DNA from: Serripes groenlandicus
Taxonomy: Eukaryota > Mollusca > Bivalvia > Cardiida > Cardiidae
Reading direction: 5' to 3'
Assembly: GCA_031761405.1 (NCBI GenBank)
Contig: JASEVX010000003.1
Location: forward strand, 63,782,423 to 63,846,422
Length of the DNA: 64,000 nucleotides
The notes under the pieces are model-generated. The model did not search any database, was not told the origin of the DNA, and was given only the letters and a program-made list of their open reading frames with translations. Both the position numbers and the translations under genes were made by a program. Of this stretch, positions 40,813 through 51,373 are shown one piece after another (the stretch's first letter is position 1; each line of letters begins with the position of its first letter).

Positions 40813-41371
40813 TTAACCCTGCAGTAGACGACTTTGAAATTATCAACTCCAAAATAATGAAAATCTCTATAAATGATACCTTGCAATGACCATTGAATAG
40901 AGTTAAAATACTTTTGGCACAATGATTTCAAAAGTTGTATGATGCAGAGGCATCCCAAAGCATCTATATGTTGGAAAGGGTTAAAAGACTTGTCAATACG
41001 GTTACAGAAGTAGTCTTAGGCGGTAGCTCAGGAGAAGTAAACAAAGTGGTTGTTGAAGAAAGGTGGTTGTTGAATACAGTTTAAACATATAATACATATT
41101 TTAGGACAACCCTCAACTGGCATCTTTATACAGGTTGACTGCTTATTCCTGTCCCACATACAGCATGTCTCCAGCAAGCGACTGAAAATATATAAACACA
41201 AAAATGAGAAATGTCTCTTAATGAAAGAATAATCAATGATTAAGAAGCTTCACAGACATCGTGACAAAATGAGAAATTGCTCATCATGAGCAATTTCTCC
41301 TTTTGCGACAATCTTTTCAAAGCCGTCTGTTGTAGAGGTGTCAGAAAGTGTATGTATGTTGGAAAGGGTAA
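40813..41371. repeat. Two T-MITEs with 160 bp between
   Basis: 40813-40984: TTAACCCTGCAGTAGACGAC to TTGGAAAGGGTTAA, with the outer left box deleted. 41147-41371: CTGTCCCACATACAGCATGT to TTGGAAAGGGTAAA, core AAATTGCTCATCATGAGC / AATTT. Nothing is recognised between them. Confidence 0.78.
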
Positions 41372-41418
41372 AGTGAGGTGCCTGTAAACTCAGGTCTACC
41401 ACAAGCTATGAGGTAGAT

Positions 41419-41643
41419 AGCCCTTTCGCACAAACAACATTTCTGCAGCAGACGACTTTGAAAACATATTGGCAAAAACGTGAAATATCTCCAAAAATTA
41501 GAGTCTAATCATTAAAAAGTGTTGAAAACATTGTAACAAAAGGGAAATTGCTCATGATGAGCAATTTATCCTTTTGCTACAATGTTTTTAAAAAAATTCT
41601 GCTGCAAATGCTTCAGAATGCGTCTGCATGTGGGAAAGGGCTA
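41419..41643. mobile_element. T-MITE, full length
   Basis: GCCCTTTCGCACAAACAACA to GTGGGAAAGGGCTATA. Both TTAA sites are decayed; the core GAAATTGCTCATGATGAGCA is intact. Confidence 0.8.
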
Positions 41644-41842
41644 TATAGACTAATACGGGGTTAGAATTGAAATTGTGGGTTTGGTTGTCACATAATACTG
41701 GAATTGGTGTGCTGCGGCATCAAGGGGATCTTTCAGTTAGGCAGAACATTTATTTCCCCAGAGGTATAGTTTCCTAAGAATCGCATGAAAAGAGTGATTT
41801 TTCTAGCGCAATGTAGATAAATAAATTATAATTATCTGTTAA

Positions 41843-42077
41843 TTAACCCTTTCCCTCATGAAGACGCTTTTTGACAAGGATGCAGTAGATGACTTTTGAA
41901 AACATTGTGTCAAAAGAAAAAATATTGCTCATATGAGCTAAATATATTTCTCCCTTTGCTACCATGTTTTCAACTCTATTCAATTATTATTCTACTTTCA
42001 TTTATGAAGATTTTCAAAAATATTCCAATATCATTTTAAATTCGTTTGCTGCAGACTTGTATGTGGGAAAATATTAA
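41843..42077. mobile_element. T-MITE, full length
   Basis: TTAACCCTTTCCCTCATGAA to TGTGGGAAAATATTAA. Confidence 0.85.
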
Positions 42078-42163
42078 CCGTTAGAAGAAAACTGACCCAT
42101 GGTCAGACAAATTATGCCTGTCTTTAACTACCTGGTCATATCTGTCATTTGATGTATCTTGAT

Positions 42164-42416
42164 ATATCAAAGGCTTGGTGTGAAACAGTTGTAACTAAAA
42201 TTTTAATTTCTTTACCAAGGTTAATCACCTCGCCATAAAGCCTTTATAAACGTTAAATCATTTTTTTGGTAAACAATGGAAATTTAGGTGCCATTGCTCG
42301 TTCTGAGCAATGGCACCTAGATTTGCAGTGTTTACAAAGGGGTCAAAATTGCCCCTAAACCAGGGTTTTCAAAATAGGTCTTTAGTTTAAACCATTTCAC
42401 GCCAAGCCCTCGCTAT
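42164..42416. mobile_element. Q-MITE copy 2
   Basis: Ends ATATCAAAGGCTTGGTGTGA and, reversed, ATAGCGAGGGCTTGGCGTGA. Central perfect stem AGGTGCCATTGCTC / GAGCAATGGCACCT (42286-42318) around a 5 nt loop. ACAAAGGGGTCAAAATTGCC is the reverse of the CAATTTTGACCCCTTTG motif in copy 1. Confidence 0.85.
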
Positions 42417-42433
42417 GTTGGAAATGATAACCG

Positions 42434-42540
42434 TTTCCTAAAATGATAATTGAATAGTGTGGAAAAACATTGTGGCAAAAGGACAAATTGCTTAATTTCA
42501 CCTTTTGCCACATTATTTTCAAAGATACCTCACTGTAACA
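42434..42540. repeat. T-MITE core fragment
   Basis: AACATTGTGGCAAAAGGACA, AATTGC-TTAATTTCACC and TTTTGCCACATTATTTTCAA only. Confidence 0.65.
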
Positions 42541-42734
42541 CATGAATGGAGTGTGTACAAAATGAGATAATTTAAGTCATGGAAGAAATCATTCATGGAA
42601 AAGGAGAAGTTGTATGAAATATGTGAAATTTGTTCTTTTTCCTACAATGTTTGCATCAATTCGGAGAAAAATGGTGACCATAGACTCAGTTGGTTTGTTT
42701 TAGAGATGACAGTCTGAACTTGGTAAAACTAAAT

Positions 42735-42951
42735 GTAACCCTTTCCCACATACAACAAATTTGCAGCAGATGATTTTGATAACATCTAGGTAAAAAAGTT
42801 GAAAATTCTATGATGTATAATTATAATATAGAGTTGAAAACACTGTGAAAAATGGGGAAATTGCTCGTATTAAGCAATTTCTCATTTTCCTACATTGTTT
42901 TTAAAAGATGTCTCCTGCAGAGGCCTCAGAAAGCATCTGTAAAAGGGTTAA
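42735..42951. mobile_element. T-MITE, full length
   Basis: GTAACCCTTTCCCACATACA to ATCTGTAAAAGGGTTAA, preceded at 42545-42730 by unassigned sequence. Confidence 0.82.
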
Positions 42952-43014
42952 TTCACTAAAGTTATAAGATAATAATTGTTGAAAGTGGCATAAAACGCCA
43001 GACAATCAATTATT

Positions 43015-43244
43015 TTAACCCTTTCCCTCATACAACAATTCTGCAGCAGACGACTTTGAACATATTTTGTCAAAACATAGAAAATCTCTATAATTGAATG
43101 GATAACCTATGACTAAAAGTGGGAAATATTGTGTCAAAACGAGAAATTGCTCGTTTTGAGCAATTTCTACTTTTGTCAATTTGTTTTCAAAAAGCCGTCT
43201 GCTGCAGAGGCGTCAAAAAGCGTCTATATGAGGGAAAGGGTTAA
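43015..43244. mobile_element. T-MITE, full length (230 bp), after a SINE tail
   Basis: TTAACCCTTTCCCTCATACA to GAGGGAAAGGGTTAA. The 42967-43012 flank (GTTGAAAGTGGCATAAAACG, CAATCAATT) is a SINE 3' tail fragment. Confidence 0.9.
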
Positions 43245-43410
43245 TCATCAATATTTGGTCTCCTTGAATTTAATTTACTAAATGTTTTCAGATGGAAATG
43301 AAGTACATACAAAATTGATTGTCCAACTTTTATGAGATTTTCTGAACTGATTGAAGACTTGCACAAGCAATGAAATATATTTTATGTTAGACGAAAGGAC
43401 TCTTACCTTC

Positions 43411-43622
43411 TTAACCCTTTCCCTCATATAGACACTTTCTGACGCCTCAGAAGCAGATGTCTTTTGATAACATTGTGACAAAAGAAGAAATTTCTCCTTT
43501 TTCCACAATGTTTTCAACTTATTTCACTAATTAAATACTTATTTATGGTGATTTTTCATGGTTTTGCCAATAGCTTTTCAAAGTCGTCTGCTGCAGATTT
43601 GTTTTATGTGGGAAAAGGTTAA
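43411..43622. mobile_element. T-MITE, full length
   Basis: TTAACCCTTTCCCTCATATA to GTGGGAAAAGGTTAA. One core arm is lost (AGAAGAAATTTCTCC). Confidence 0.88.
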
Positions 43623-43679
43623 CTATTTCTTCAGCATGTTTTCTCAAACACTGTTTTCTAATCTGATTAAAACATTTAT

Positions 43680-45533
43680 TAGCTCTACTGGCCAAAGGCC
43701 AGAAGGGCTTATGTCGTGGCGATTCGTCCGTCGTGCGTGCGTGCGTCCGTAAACAATTTCTTGTTAACACGATAGTCTTCACTTTGATTGTATCTCAACC
43801 AAACTTATACAGTAGTTAGATATCCATGAGAGCTCGGTTCCTTTCGAAAACCAGCCAGATCCGCCCATGCATGACTGGATTATGGCCCTTGAAATGGTCA
43901 AAATTGCTATAAAAGAGCTTGTTAACACGATACAGTCTTTACTTTTGATTGCATCTCAACCAAACTTATACAGTAGTTAGATATCCATGAGAGCTCGGTT
44001 CCTTTCGAAAACCAGCCAGATCTGCCCATGCATGACTGGATTATGACCCTTGAAATGGTCAAAATTGCTATAATAGAGCTTGTTAACACGATACAGTCTC
44101 TTTTTTTTTTATTGTATCTCAATCAAACTTATACAGTAGTTAGATATCCATGAGAGCTTGATTCCTTTCGAAAACAAGCCAGATCTGCCCATGCATGACT
44201 GGATTATGGCCCTTGAAATGGTCAAAATTGCTTGTTAACACGATACAGTCTCTTTTTAGTCCCCTACCGGCGTGCCGAAGGGGACTCTTAGGTTTGCACT
44301 CCGTCCGTCAGTCCGTCAGTCAGTCCATCTGTCAGTCAGTCAGTCAGTCCGGCAAATTTTTGTCCGGAGCATATCTCCAAAACTGTACTAGCTATGGCTA
44401 TGAAATTCCATATGTGGATACATCTCATCAATGCGGAGTGCAGTGCATATGAACCATAACTCTTGCTTCCCTAATTTTTGAGTTATTTCCCTTTCTTTAT
44501 TTTCATACTTGATTTTTGTCCGGAGCATATCTCCAAAACTGTACTAGCTATGGTTATGAAATTTCACACATGGATGCATCTCATCAAGGGGGAGTGCAGT
44601 GGACATGAACCATAACTCTTGCTTGCCTAATTTTTGAGTTATTTCCCTTTCTTTATTTTCATACTTGATTTTTGTCCGGAGCATATCTCCATAACTATAC
44701 TAGCTATGGCTATGAAATTTCACACATGAATACATCGTATCAAGGGGGAGTGCAGTGGACATGAACCATAACTCTTGCTTGCCTAATTTTTGAGTTATTT
44801 CCCTTTCTTTATTTTCATACTTGATTTTTGTCCGGAGCATATCTCCATAACTATACTAGCTATGGCTATGAAATTTCACACATGAATACATCGTATCAAG
44901 GGGGAGTGCAGTGCACATGAACCATAACTCTTGCTTCCCTAATTTTTGAGTTATTTCCCTTTCTTTATTTTCATACTTTATTGTCTTGATATACCTAAAC
45001 ATTGGGTTGCTATGACAACAGAAACAGACTCAAAAGTGCAAACCGGTAGGGGACTATGGTATTGCTTGCAATCCTCCAGTTACTTGTTCTTTATTGTATC
45101 TCAATCAAACTTATACAGTAGTTAGATATCCATGAGAGCTTGATTCCTTTTGAAAACAAGCCAGATCCGCCCCATGCATGACTGAATTATGGCCCTTGAA
45201 ATTGTCAAAATTGCTATAATAGGGCTTGTTAACATGATACAGTCCTTATTTTTGATTGTATCTCAATCAAACTTATACAGTAGTTAGATATCCATGAGAG
45301 TTTGGTTCATTTCTAAAAAACGGCCAGATCTACCCATGCATGGCTGGATTATGGCCCTTGAAATTGTCAAAATTGCTATAATACAGCTTGTGAACACAAT
45401 AGAGCTTCCATTTACTATCTGATCTTCACCAAACTTAGATGGTATATATTTGAATATTGATGACATATTGGTTCCTTTTTAAACAAGCCAGATCAATGCC
45501 AGTAGAGCATAGGCCCTCATGGGCCTCTTGTTT
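43680..45533 (+). mobile_element. HLE family D, split by HLE family E
   Basis: Head AGCTCTACTGGCCAAAGGCC / AGAAGGGCTT, then CGTCCGTCGTGCGTGCGTGC. Six units of about 155 bp contain CTTATACAGTAGTTAGATAT and CCATGCATGACTGGATTATG. Tail: hairpin AGGCCCTCATGGGCCT (45511-45526) plus CTTGTTTTT. The fourth unit is interrupted at its T run by family E. Confidence 0.88.
44258..45088 (+). mobile_element. HLE family E, nested inside D
   Basis: Head AGTCCCCTACCGGCGTGCCG folding on AAGGGGACT, then CCGTCCGTCAGTCCGTCAGT. Four units of about 156 bp start TTTTTGTCCGGAGCATATCT; the third and fourth are almost identical. The tail has CCGGTAGGGGACT, complementary to the head, the hairpin ATTGCTTGCAAT, and ends ACTTGTT. 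Family D reads through its T run on either side. Confidence 0.88.
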
Positions 45534-45719
45534 TTAAATATCACGTTAGTAACATTTATTTTTTTCTCTTTAGAAAGTTCATGTAAAGGTTTATTTTATC
45601 ATGTAATTAGAAAAACACACAATAGAACAATAGACAGTCAATTCATTTCCAGATATTGATTTTAGACATATCCAAATTAAACAGATTTGCAAAAAAGATT
45701 TGAACATCAGACAAAATTG

Positions 45720-45900
45720 ATTAACCCTTTTTAAAATACAACAAATCTGCAGCAGAAAAAACACATGCGTTCGCTTTTGCAGCAGAAGAATTATAAAAAA
45801 CCTAGTTGAAAATGAAGCAACTGCTAGAAATGAACAATATCTCCTCTTTCAAACAATGTTTCAACTCACTCTCTCTCAAAAGCTTACAGTATCCAAGGAA
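45720..45900. repeat. Decayed T-MITE
   Basis: TTAACCCTTTTTAAAATACA, CTGCAGCAGAAAA and a degenerate core AGCAACTGCTAG. Confidence 0.55.
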
Positions 45901-45925
45901 TTGCACATTTCTTCTCCAGATGAAG

Positions 45926-46092
45926 TTAACCCCCTATCCCACATTTAACACATCTGCAGCAGACGACTTTGAAAATCTATTGGCTAAGATATGGAAGATC
46001 TCTATAAATAAACATATATTTAGTGGATTGAGTTGAATATATGTTTTCAAAAGTCATCTGCTGCTAAAATAAAGTAGGTAGGAAAGGGTTAA
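45926..46092. mobile_element. T-MITE, core deleted
   Basis: TTAACCCCCTATCCCACATT to GTAGGAAAGGGTTAA. Confidence 0.8.
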
Positions 46093-46107
46093 ATGTTGGC
46101 ACAATGT

Positions 46108-46338
46108 TTAACCCTTTCCCTCATACGACAATTCTGCAGCAGACGTCTTTAAACATATTTTGTCAAATAATGGAAAATCTCTATAATTGAATGGATAACC
46201 TATGACTAAAAGTGGAAAACATTGTGGTAAAAGGAGAATTTGCCTGTTTTGAGCAATTTCTGCTTTTGTCACTATGTTTTCAAAAAGCTGTATTGCTGCA
46301 GAAGCGTCAGAAAACGTCTATATAGTGGGGAAGGGTTA
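46108..46338. mobile_element. T-MITE, full length
   Basis: TTAACCCTTTCCCTCATACG to GTGGGGAAGGGTTAG. The 15 bp before it (ATGTTGGCACAATG) resemble a MITE core, so the copy before it may once have extended further. Confidence 0.88.
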
Positions 46339-46852
46339 GAAACACAAAATGGGTTGAGATGTTACCCAAAGTGCATGTCAGTATAATACAGTGACAATGT
46401 TATATTTACATAGGTCCTTGGTAATTACTACCTTTGAAGGTGTAACAAAGTTGTTCATTTCATTTGATGTTTGTTTCAAATACCCCCTGAAGGTGAATGT
46501 GAAAGTCCTTAATTATAATTTGACTGTTTACTTAATGTGAAAATAAATTTTAGTTATTTGCTTTGTAAACATTATTCTGCAGACAAAAATGTATTACGTT
46601 ATCACGAAAATTAAAAAATATGCTATTTATTCCCAAAACACCGATAAAACTTTCCTTTTTCCAAAATGATATCAACTGTTGTCTGCTTCAGATGCGTAAA
46701 AAAGTCTTCTGTATGAGCAAAACCAAAACCAAGGGTAAACCAAGAAAGATGATCCTTTGAAATGGGTTTTAAAAAACCCCAAGCAATTTCTACATTGTCA
46801 CAATGTTTTCAACAGTTATTTTTTTTGGAAATTTAAGGTAACTCGGATTGTA
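46339..46852. other. No gene; a T-MITE remnant at 46640-46740
   Basis: TTGTCTGCTTCAGATGCG and CTTTTTCCAAAATGATATCA are a decayed right arm; the rest is unassigned. Confidence 0.45.
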
Positions 46853-47078
46853 TTAAACCTTTCCCACATACAAATAATCTGCTGCAGATTGAAAATATTT
46901 CTACTAAAAAATATGGAAAATCTCTATAATTGTATGTATAATTACTGAAAAAAGTTGAAAACATTGTGGCAAAAGGAGAAATTGCTTGTTTTGAGCAATT
47001 TCTCCTTTTGTTACGATGTTTTTAAAAGTCGTCTGCTGCAAATGTGTCAAAATGCGTCTATAGGTGGGGAAATGTTAA
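46853..47078. mobile_element. T-MITE, full length
   Basis: TTAAACCTTTCCCACATACA to TAGGTGGGGAAATGTTAA. Core AGAAATTGCTTGTTTTGAGC. Confidence 0.85.
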
Positions 47079-47187
47079 CCTAATAACATTGTACCCTGGT
47101 CCTCCTTATTTCCATGTTTTCAACCAATCAGAATGGCTTGAACAGTCTCGGTTTAGTGTAGCAATTTAGGAAACATTTCCATGAAAT

Positions 47188-47349
47188 TACAGTCAAACCT
47201 GTCCTAAAGCCCACCTTGGAATAGCAATTCCCTGTGTATAGCAACCATACTTTTAGATTCTGAAATACTCATTCTCTGTTTCAAATGAGCCTGCAATTAA
47301 AGACCACCTGTGAACAAAGACCAGATTGTTCACTTTCCAATGGTGGTCT
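47188..47349. mobile_element. N-MITE copy 2, right end truncated
   Basis: TACAGTCAAACCTGTCCTAA opens. AAAGACCACCTGTGAACAAA and CCAATGGTGGTCTT close, but the last 15 bp are lost. Its left flank (47113-47187) is shared with 39687-39767. Confidence 0.78.
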
Positions 47350-47722
47350 TAAATTTAAATTAAGGGTTATAACAAAATAGTACAATAGCAAATCAGAGCA
47401 ATTTATCTCTGATTATATAATATGCCTTGTAGGATCATACCTCAGACTTCCAAAAAGGGTACCAATGTCTTCCATCCTTGAGGTTCAGGGTTGTGGAAAC
47501 TGATTCACAGTCTTAGTGTTAGGGTTAAAGCATTATTTGTAGAACTGATTACTTAGCTGGGATACAATGTGACAAAATTATGTTTAAAAGCAGCATTTGA
47601 GATTAAAATTGTCTGTATCAGGCAACAGCTATTTCAATGCAATGACAAACATTGCCAATTTACAGCATGTTGAATTCAGAGCCTAAGTTTCCAAACAGCA
47701 AGATTTAAAAACATCAGTAATA
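47350..47722. other. No gene or repeat recognised
   Basis: AT-rich; no ORF above background. Confidence 0.4.
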
Positions 47723-47916
47723 CAGAGGTCCAGATAAGGAGGGGTATTCAGCTCTTTTCCCTACAATTTCTCTCTTACCATTGAAGCAAACCCTATGTCG
47801 TATGTACTCAAAAGAATCGTCTCACTGAGACGATTCTTTTGAGTACCCACAACAAAGGGTTACAGGGTAAAATAAGGCTTTTAGAACATGCAAAACGCTC
47901 CTTATCTAGAGCTCTG
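47723..47916 (+). mobile_element. L-MITE copy 5, best preserved
   Basis: CAGAGGTCCAGATAAGGAGG to CGCTCCTTATCTAGAGCTCT. The central stem is perfect: GTACTCAAAAGAATCGTCTC, loop ACT, and its 20 bp complement (47804-47846). It is flanked by AACCCTATG and AAAGGGTT arms. Confidence 0.92.
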
Positions 47917-48342
47917 GTAATGAAAACGTATTAAAAACAACATGTATGATTTATGCAAGAATTTTTATGAAGTACCTAGTAAAAAGTGAAAAATCAGATC
48001 TGATCAGATCAATCTAGTAGTTTCTGTATGTGGGAAAGAGTTAATATGCTGGTGTCAGGATAAACTTACCCCTGAAATGACATGGCATAGCTGAAATATT
48101 GTTGAAAGCGTCGTAAAACATGATGCAAATCAACAAATCAGACGCTTAACATTGGTTACAATTTAATAGAAAGGAAAGAGTGGGGGTAATGATGGATCCG
48201 GGGTCTTATCAGAAACCATTTAAAAGATCAGTTAGGAGATAAAGAAACAAAAGTTTAAACTCAATGGGGAGGAATGTTGTGTAAAATAGATGGTTGGTTA
48301 TAAGTGGGGTTTTGTTTCGTAAACCTGAAACGAAATCAGTTT
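47917..48342. other. No gene; SINE tail scrap at 48090-48140
   Basis: GAAATATTGTTGAAAGCG and TCGTAAAACATG are a SINE 3' fragment. GATCTGATCAGATC at 47997-48010 is a short palindrome. Confidence 0.45.
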
Positions 48343-48548
48343 GTTAAGGTTTTATGCCGTTTTCATCATTATTTCAGTTATATCAATGCGACAGTTCACT
48401 TATTCGTAATCCCTGGGTAAACAAACCAATACTTGGTTGGCTAAGTAATGTGCCTAGCCCAAGGGCACTCCACCATGATTGCCTCGACTGGGGGTCGAAC
48501 CAGGGATGCCCAGTTCCAAATCCCCTATGCTTACAACTCGCCCACGAC
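48343..48548 (-). mobile_element. SINE (S13), reverse
   Basis: GTTAAGGTTTTATGCCGTTT, AATCCCTGGGTAAACAAACC, CCCAAGGGCACTCCACCATG, GGGGGTCGAACCAGGGATGC (reverse B box), to ACAACTCGCCCACGACGG (reverse head). Confidence 0.85.
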
Positions 48549-48605
48549 GGATTCCCTGAAATGAAATCAGACTGAGGAGAAAAATATAATATCTCCGAAA
48601 TGGGT

Positions 48606-50000
48606 TCAAGGTGAGCTGTTGTGATCACCCAGTCTATATGGTCAATAATTTGATTTGATTTCAGACACTCCAGAGGCCACAGTTTTTTTATCAAATATGA
48701 GATAATATCTAGACGAAGTATGAATATGGGTCATGTCCTGTCAAGAAGACAAAACTAGGTCCCTTGGTCGAAATTAAGAAAAATGTATTACTTTTATTTG
48801 TGGACGGAATAAACATACAAAGGTTCAGTGTTGACGAAAGATCTTGGACAAGTTCATGTTTCACCAACCTGGTTCAAAGGTGAAGGTCACAGTGACTATG
48901 AAACATCTGTACCAAATGTTATCACTCTAGCACTTTCATTTGTTAGCTATATTCCTTCATACAAAAGTTCAGTGTAAGGGAGCTTGGACAAGTGCATATC
49001 ACACCAACCAAGGTCAAAGGTCGCAGCTGCTATGAAATGACAGTATGGAATAAGGTCATTGCTCAAGCACTTTAGTTTGTGAGAGGAATTCATCATACTT
49101 CATACAAAAGTTCAGTGTCAAGGGAGCTTCGAAGAGGTTCACAAACTTAAGTGAAAGGTCAGGTCACAGTTGCTATTATACATCTGTAAGAAAATAAGGT
49201 CATCCCTGTAGCACTTTTTAGCTAGACTTTTCGAAGAAAAGGCTAGCTATACTACTCGCCTCGGCGTTGCTGTCACACCTTGGTTAAGTTTTTTGAACTA
49301 ATTCTCTTTTTTGTCAAAACCATTAAAGATATTGCTTTGAAACTTACAACACTTATTCACAATCATTGCCGCCATCAACAGACAATAGTACACAACTCTG
49401 TTAAGGTTTTTGTAAGAATGATGGCCCTTTTTCGAATTAGAACTTTGGTTAAGGTTTTTGTACCAATTCACTTTCTTTCAAAACCATTACAGATATTGCT
49501 TTGATACTTACAACACTTATTCACCATCACAACTTCCATCAACAGAAAAGAGTACATTACTCTGTAAAGGTTGATGTAAGAATTATGGCCCTTTTTTGAC
49601 TTAGAATTTTGGTTTAAGTGTTTTGTACCAATTCACTTTTTTCAAAACCATTACAGATATTGCTTTGAAACTTACAACACTTATTCACCATCATAACCTC
49701 CATCAACAGACAAGAGTACATAACTCTTTCAAGGTTCTTTCTTTCTGAATTCCTTCATACAAGGATTAGTGTCAAAGAAACTTGGAAGTGTTCATGTTTC
49801 ACCGACCTTGGTCAATAGTCAAGGTCACGGTTACAATAATACATCTGCAAGAAACAATGTCATCGCTCTGGCAGTTTTGTAGCTGAATTCCCTAAAATGA
49901 CAAAGTCACAGTTTCTATAAAAGCTTATCATGTGTATGAAACAACCTTGTGGCACTTTCAATTTTGGGCGTTAGTACTTTACTTATATTATTATTTATCT
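48606..50000 (+). repeat. HLE-like tandem units (families A/P), split by HLE family I
   Basis: AAGGTGAGCTGTTGTGATCA resembles the family A head without its first arm. From 48790 units of about 110-120 bp repeat GTTCAGTGT-AGGGAGCTTGG, TTCATGTTTCACCAACCTGG and AAGGTCACAGTGACTATGA. Family I sits at 49220. The right end fades near 50000. Confidence 0.62.
49220..49735 (+). mobile_element. HLE family I
   Basis: Head AGCTAGACTTTTCGAAGAAA / AGGCTAGCT, followed by ATACTACTCGCCTCGGCGTT. Three units of about 165 bp contain ACCATTACAGATATTGCTTT and CACTTATTCACCATCA. The outer repeat continues on both sides (GTAGCACTTTTT before, CTGAATTCCTTCATAC after). No clear tail hairpin. Confidence 0.7.
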
Positions 50001-50009
50001 TTATGAAAG

Positions 50010-50154
50010 TTAACCCTCCCACTAGCAGAGGAATCTGTGACACAAAAATTGTGGCTAAAGTTAATGAGCCATTTCTCCTTTTTGCACAATGTTTTCAAAA
50101 GTTGACTGCAGTAGAGGCATCAAAAAGGTTGTGTGTATCAGGAGAAAGGGTTAA
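50010..50154. mobile_element. T-MITE, internally deleted (145 bp)
   Basis: TTAACCCTCCCACTAGCAGA to GGAGAAAGGGTTAA. Retains AGCCATTTCTCCTTTTTGCA but not its partner arm. Confidence 0.8.
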
Positions 50155-50856
50155 CATTTCATACTTTAAAGAGCTGGGCAGGGCTATTTGTTTCCTCATG
50201 TTACACATGTTAATGGTCGTGTTTACGATCAAACCTTTTTGATGGTTTTTCTTCACAAACATGCAGCATGCCCATGTTTACATTGTAACCCTGTGCCTAA
50301 TACAATCGGCTTTCCATTCTCTGATGTACACCATCATTGATAACATTCTGAATATAAGGAGGTAATGTTCATGATAATCAACATCCCCATTTTCTACAAA
50401 AAAAATTAAACAGCCAGTTGTACTATTTAAGGCTTTCCAACAAATAGACCGTTTTTTACCCCTTTTGCCACAATGTTTTCAACCGGATTAAAAAAGTTAT
50501 ACTTTCATTTATATGTACAAAGGTTTTGTGATATTTATACCCAGATATTTTCAAACTCGGCTGCTGCAGATCTGTTATATTAGGGTAAATAAGTTTCATT
50601 TGACAAGACTTATCAGTTTATGTTTTTGATAAAGCCTTTTGAATGCATTTGCAGCAGACAACATTTGAAAATATAGTGGTAAAAGGAGAAATATTTCAAA
50701 ATGAGCATCTCCTCCTTTCATCACTATTTTTTTTAACTTTTGAGAAAATGTCATTTGTTTTGCTGCTGCATTCCAAAGATTTGCGATGCCCTGATACACA
50801 AACAGTGGTGCATCATTCCTGATATGCAGTTACATCTGTCTCGTATATTGTCTCTT
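50155..50856. other. No gene; two eroded T-MITE traces
   Basis: 50456-50590 (CCCCTTTTGCCACAATGTTT to GGCTGCTGCAGATCTG) and 50625-50770 (TTTGCAGCAGACAACATTTG). The rest is unassigned. Confidence 0.5.
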
Positions 50857-51086
50857 TTAACCCTTTCCCTCATACAACAATTCTGCAACAGACGACTTTG
50901 AACATATTTTGTCAAAAAATAGAAAATCTCTATAATTGAATGGATAACCTATGACTAAAAGTGGAAAGCATTGTGGCAAAAGGAAAAATTGCTCTCTTTG
51001 AGCAATTTCTATTTTTTGGCACTGTTTTTCAAAAAGCTGTCTGCTGCAGAGGCGCCAGAAAGTGTCTATATGAAGGAAATGATTAA
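50857..51086. mobile_element. T-MITE, full length (230 bp)
   Basis: TTAACCCTTTCCCTCATACA to GAAGGAAATGATTAA. Core AAATTGCTCTCTTTGAGCAA. Confidence 0.9.
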
Positions 51087-51122
51087 GTAAGGACGTGTCA
51101 GACTTATATTGCATATTACTTT

Positions 51123-51330
51123 TACCCTGTCCCACATACCACAAATTTGAATTCATCCAGGTAAAACCTTTGAAAAACTCTAGAAATCAAAGTAAAATTA
51201 CTGCATAAAGATGAAAACATTGTGGCAATTGGAGAAATTGCTCATCATGAGCACTTTTCCCTTATTCCATGATGTTTTCAAAAATGGTCTGTTGCAGATG
51301 CGTCAAAATGTGTCTGCAAGTGGGAATGTG
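51123..51330. mobile_element. T-MITE, left arm shortened
   Basis: TTACCCTGTCCCACATACCA, with CTGCAGCAGACGAC missing. Core AGAAATTGCTCATCATGAGC; ends GTGGGAATGTGTTGAA. Confidence 0.78.
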
Positions 51331-51373
51331 TTGAATTGCATTGATCAGAATAATTTAATGTCCTGTAGTTATT

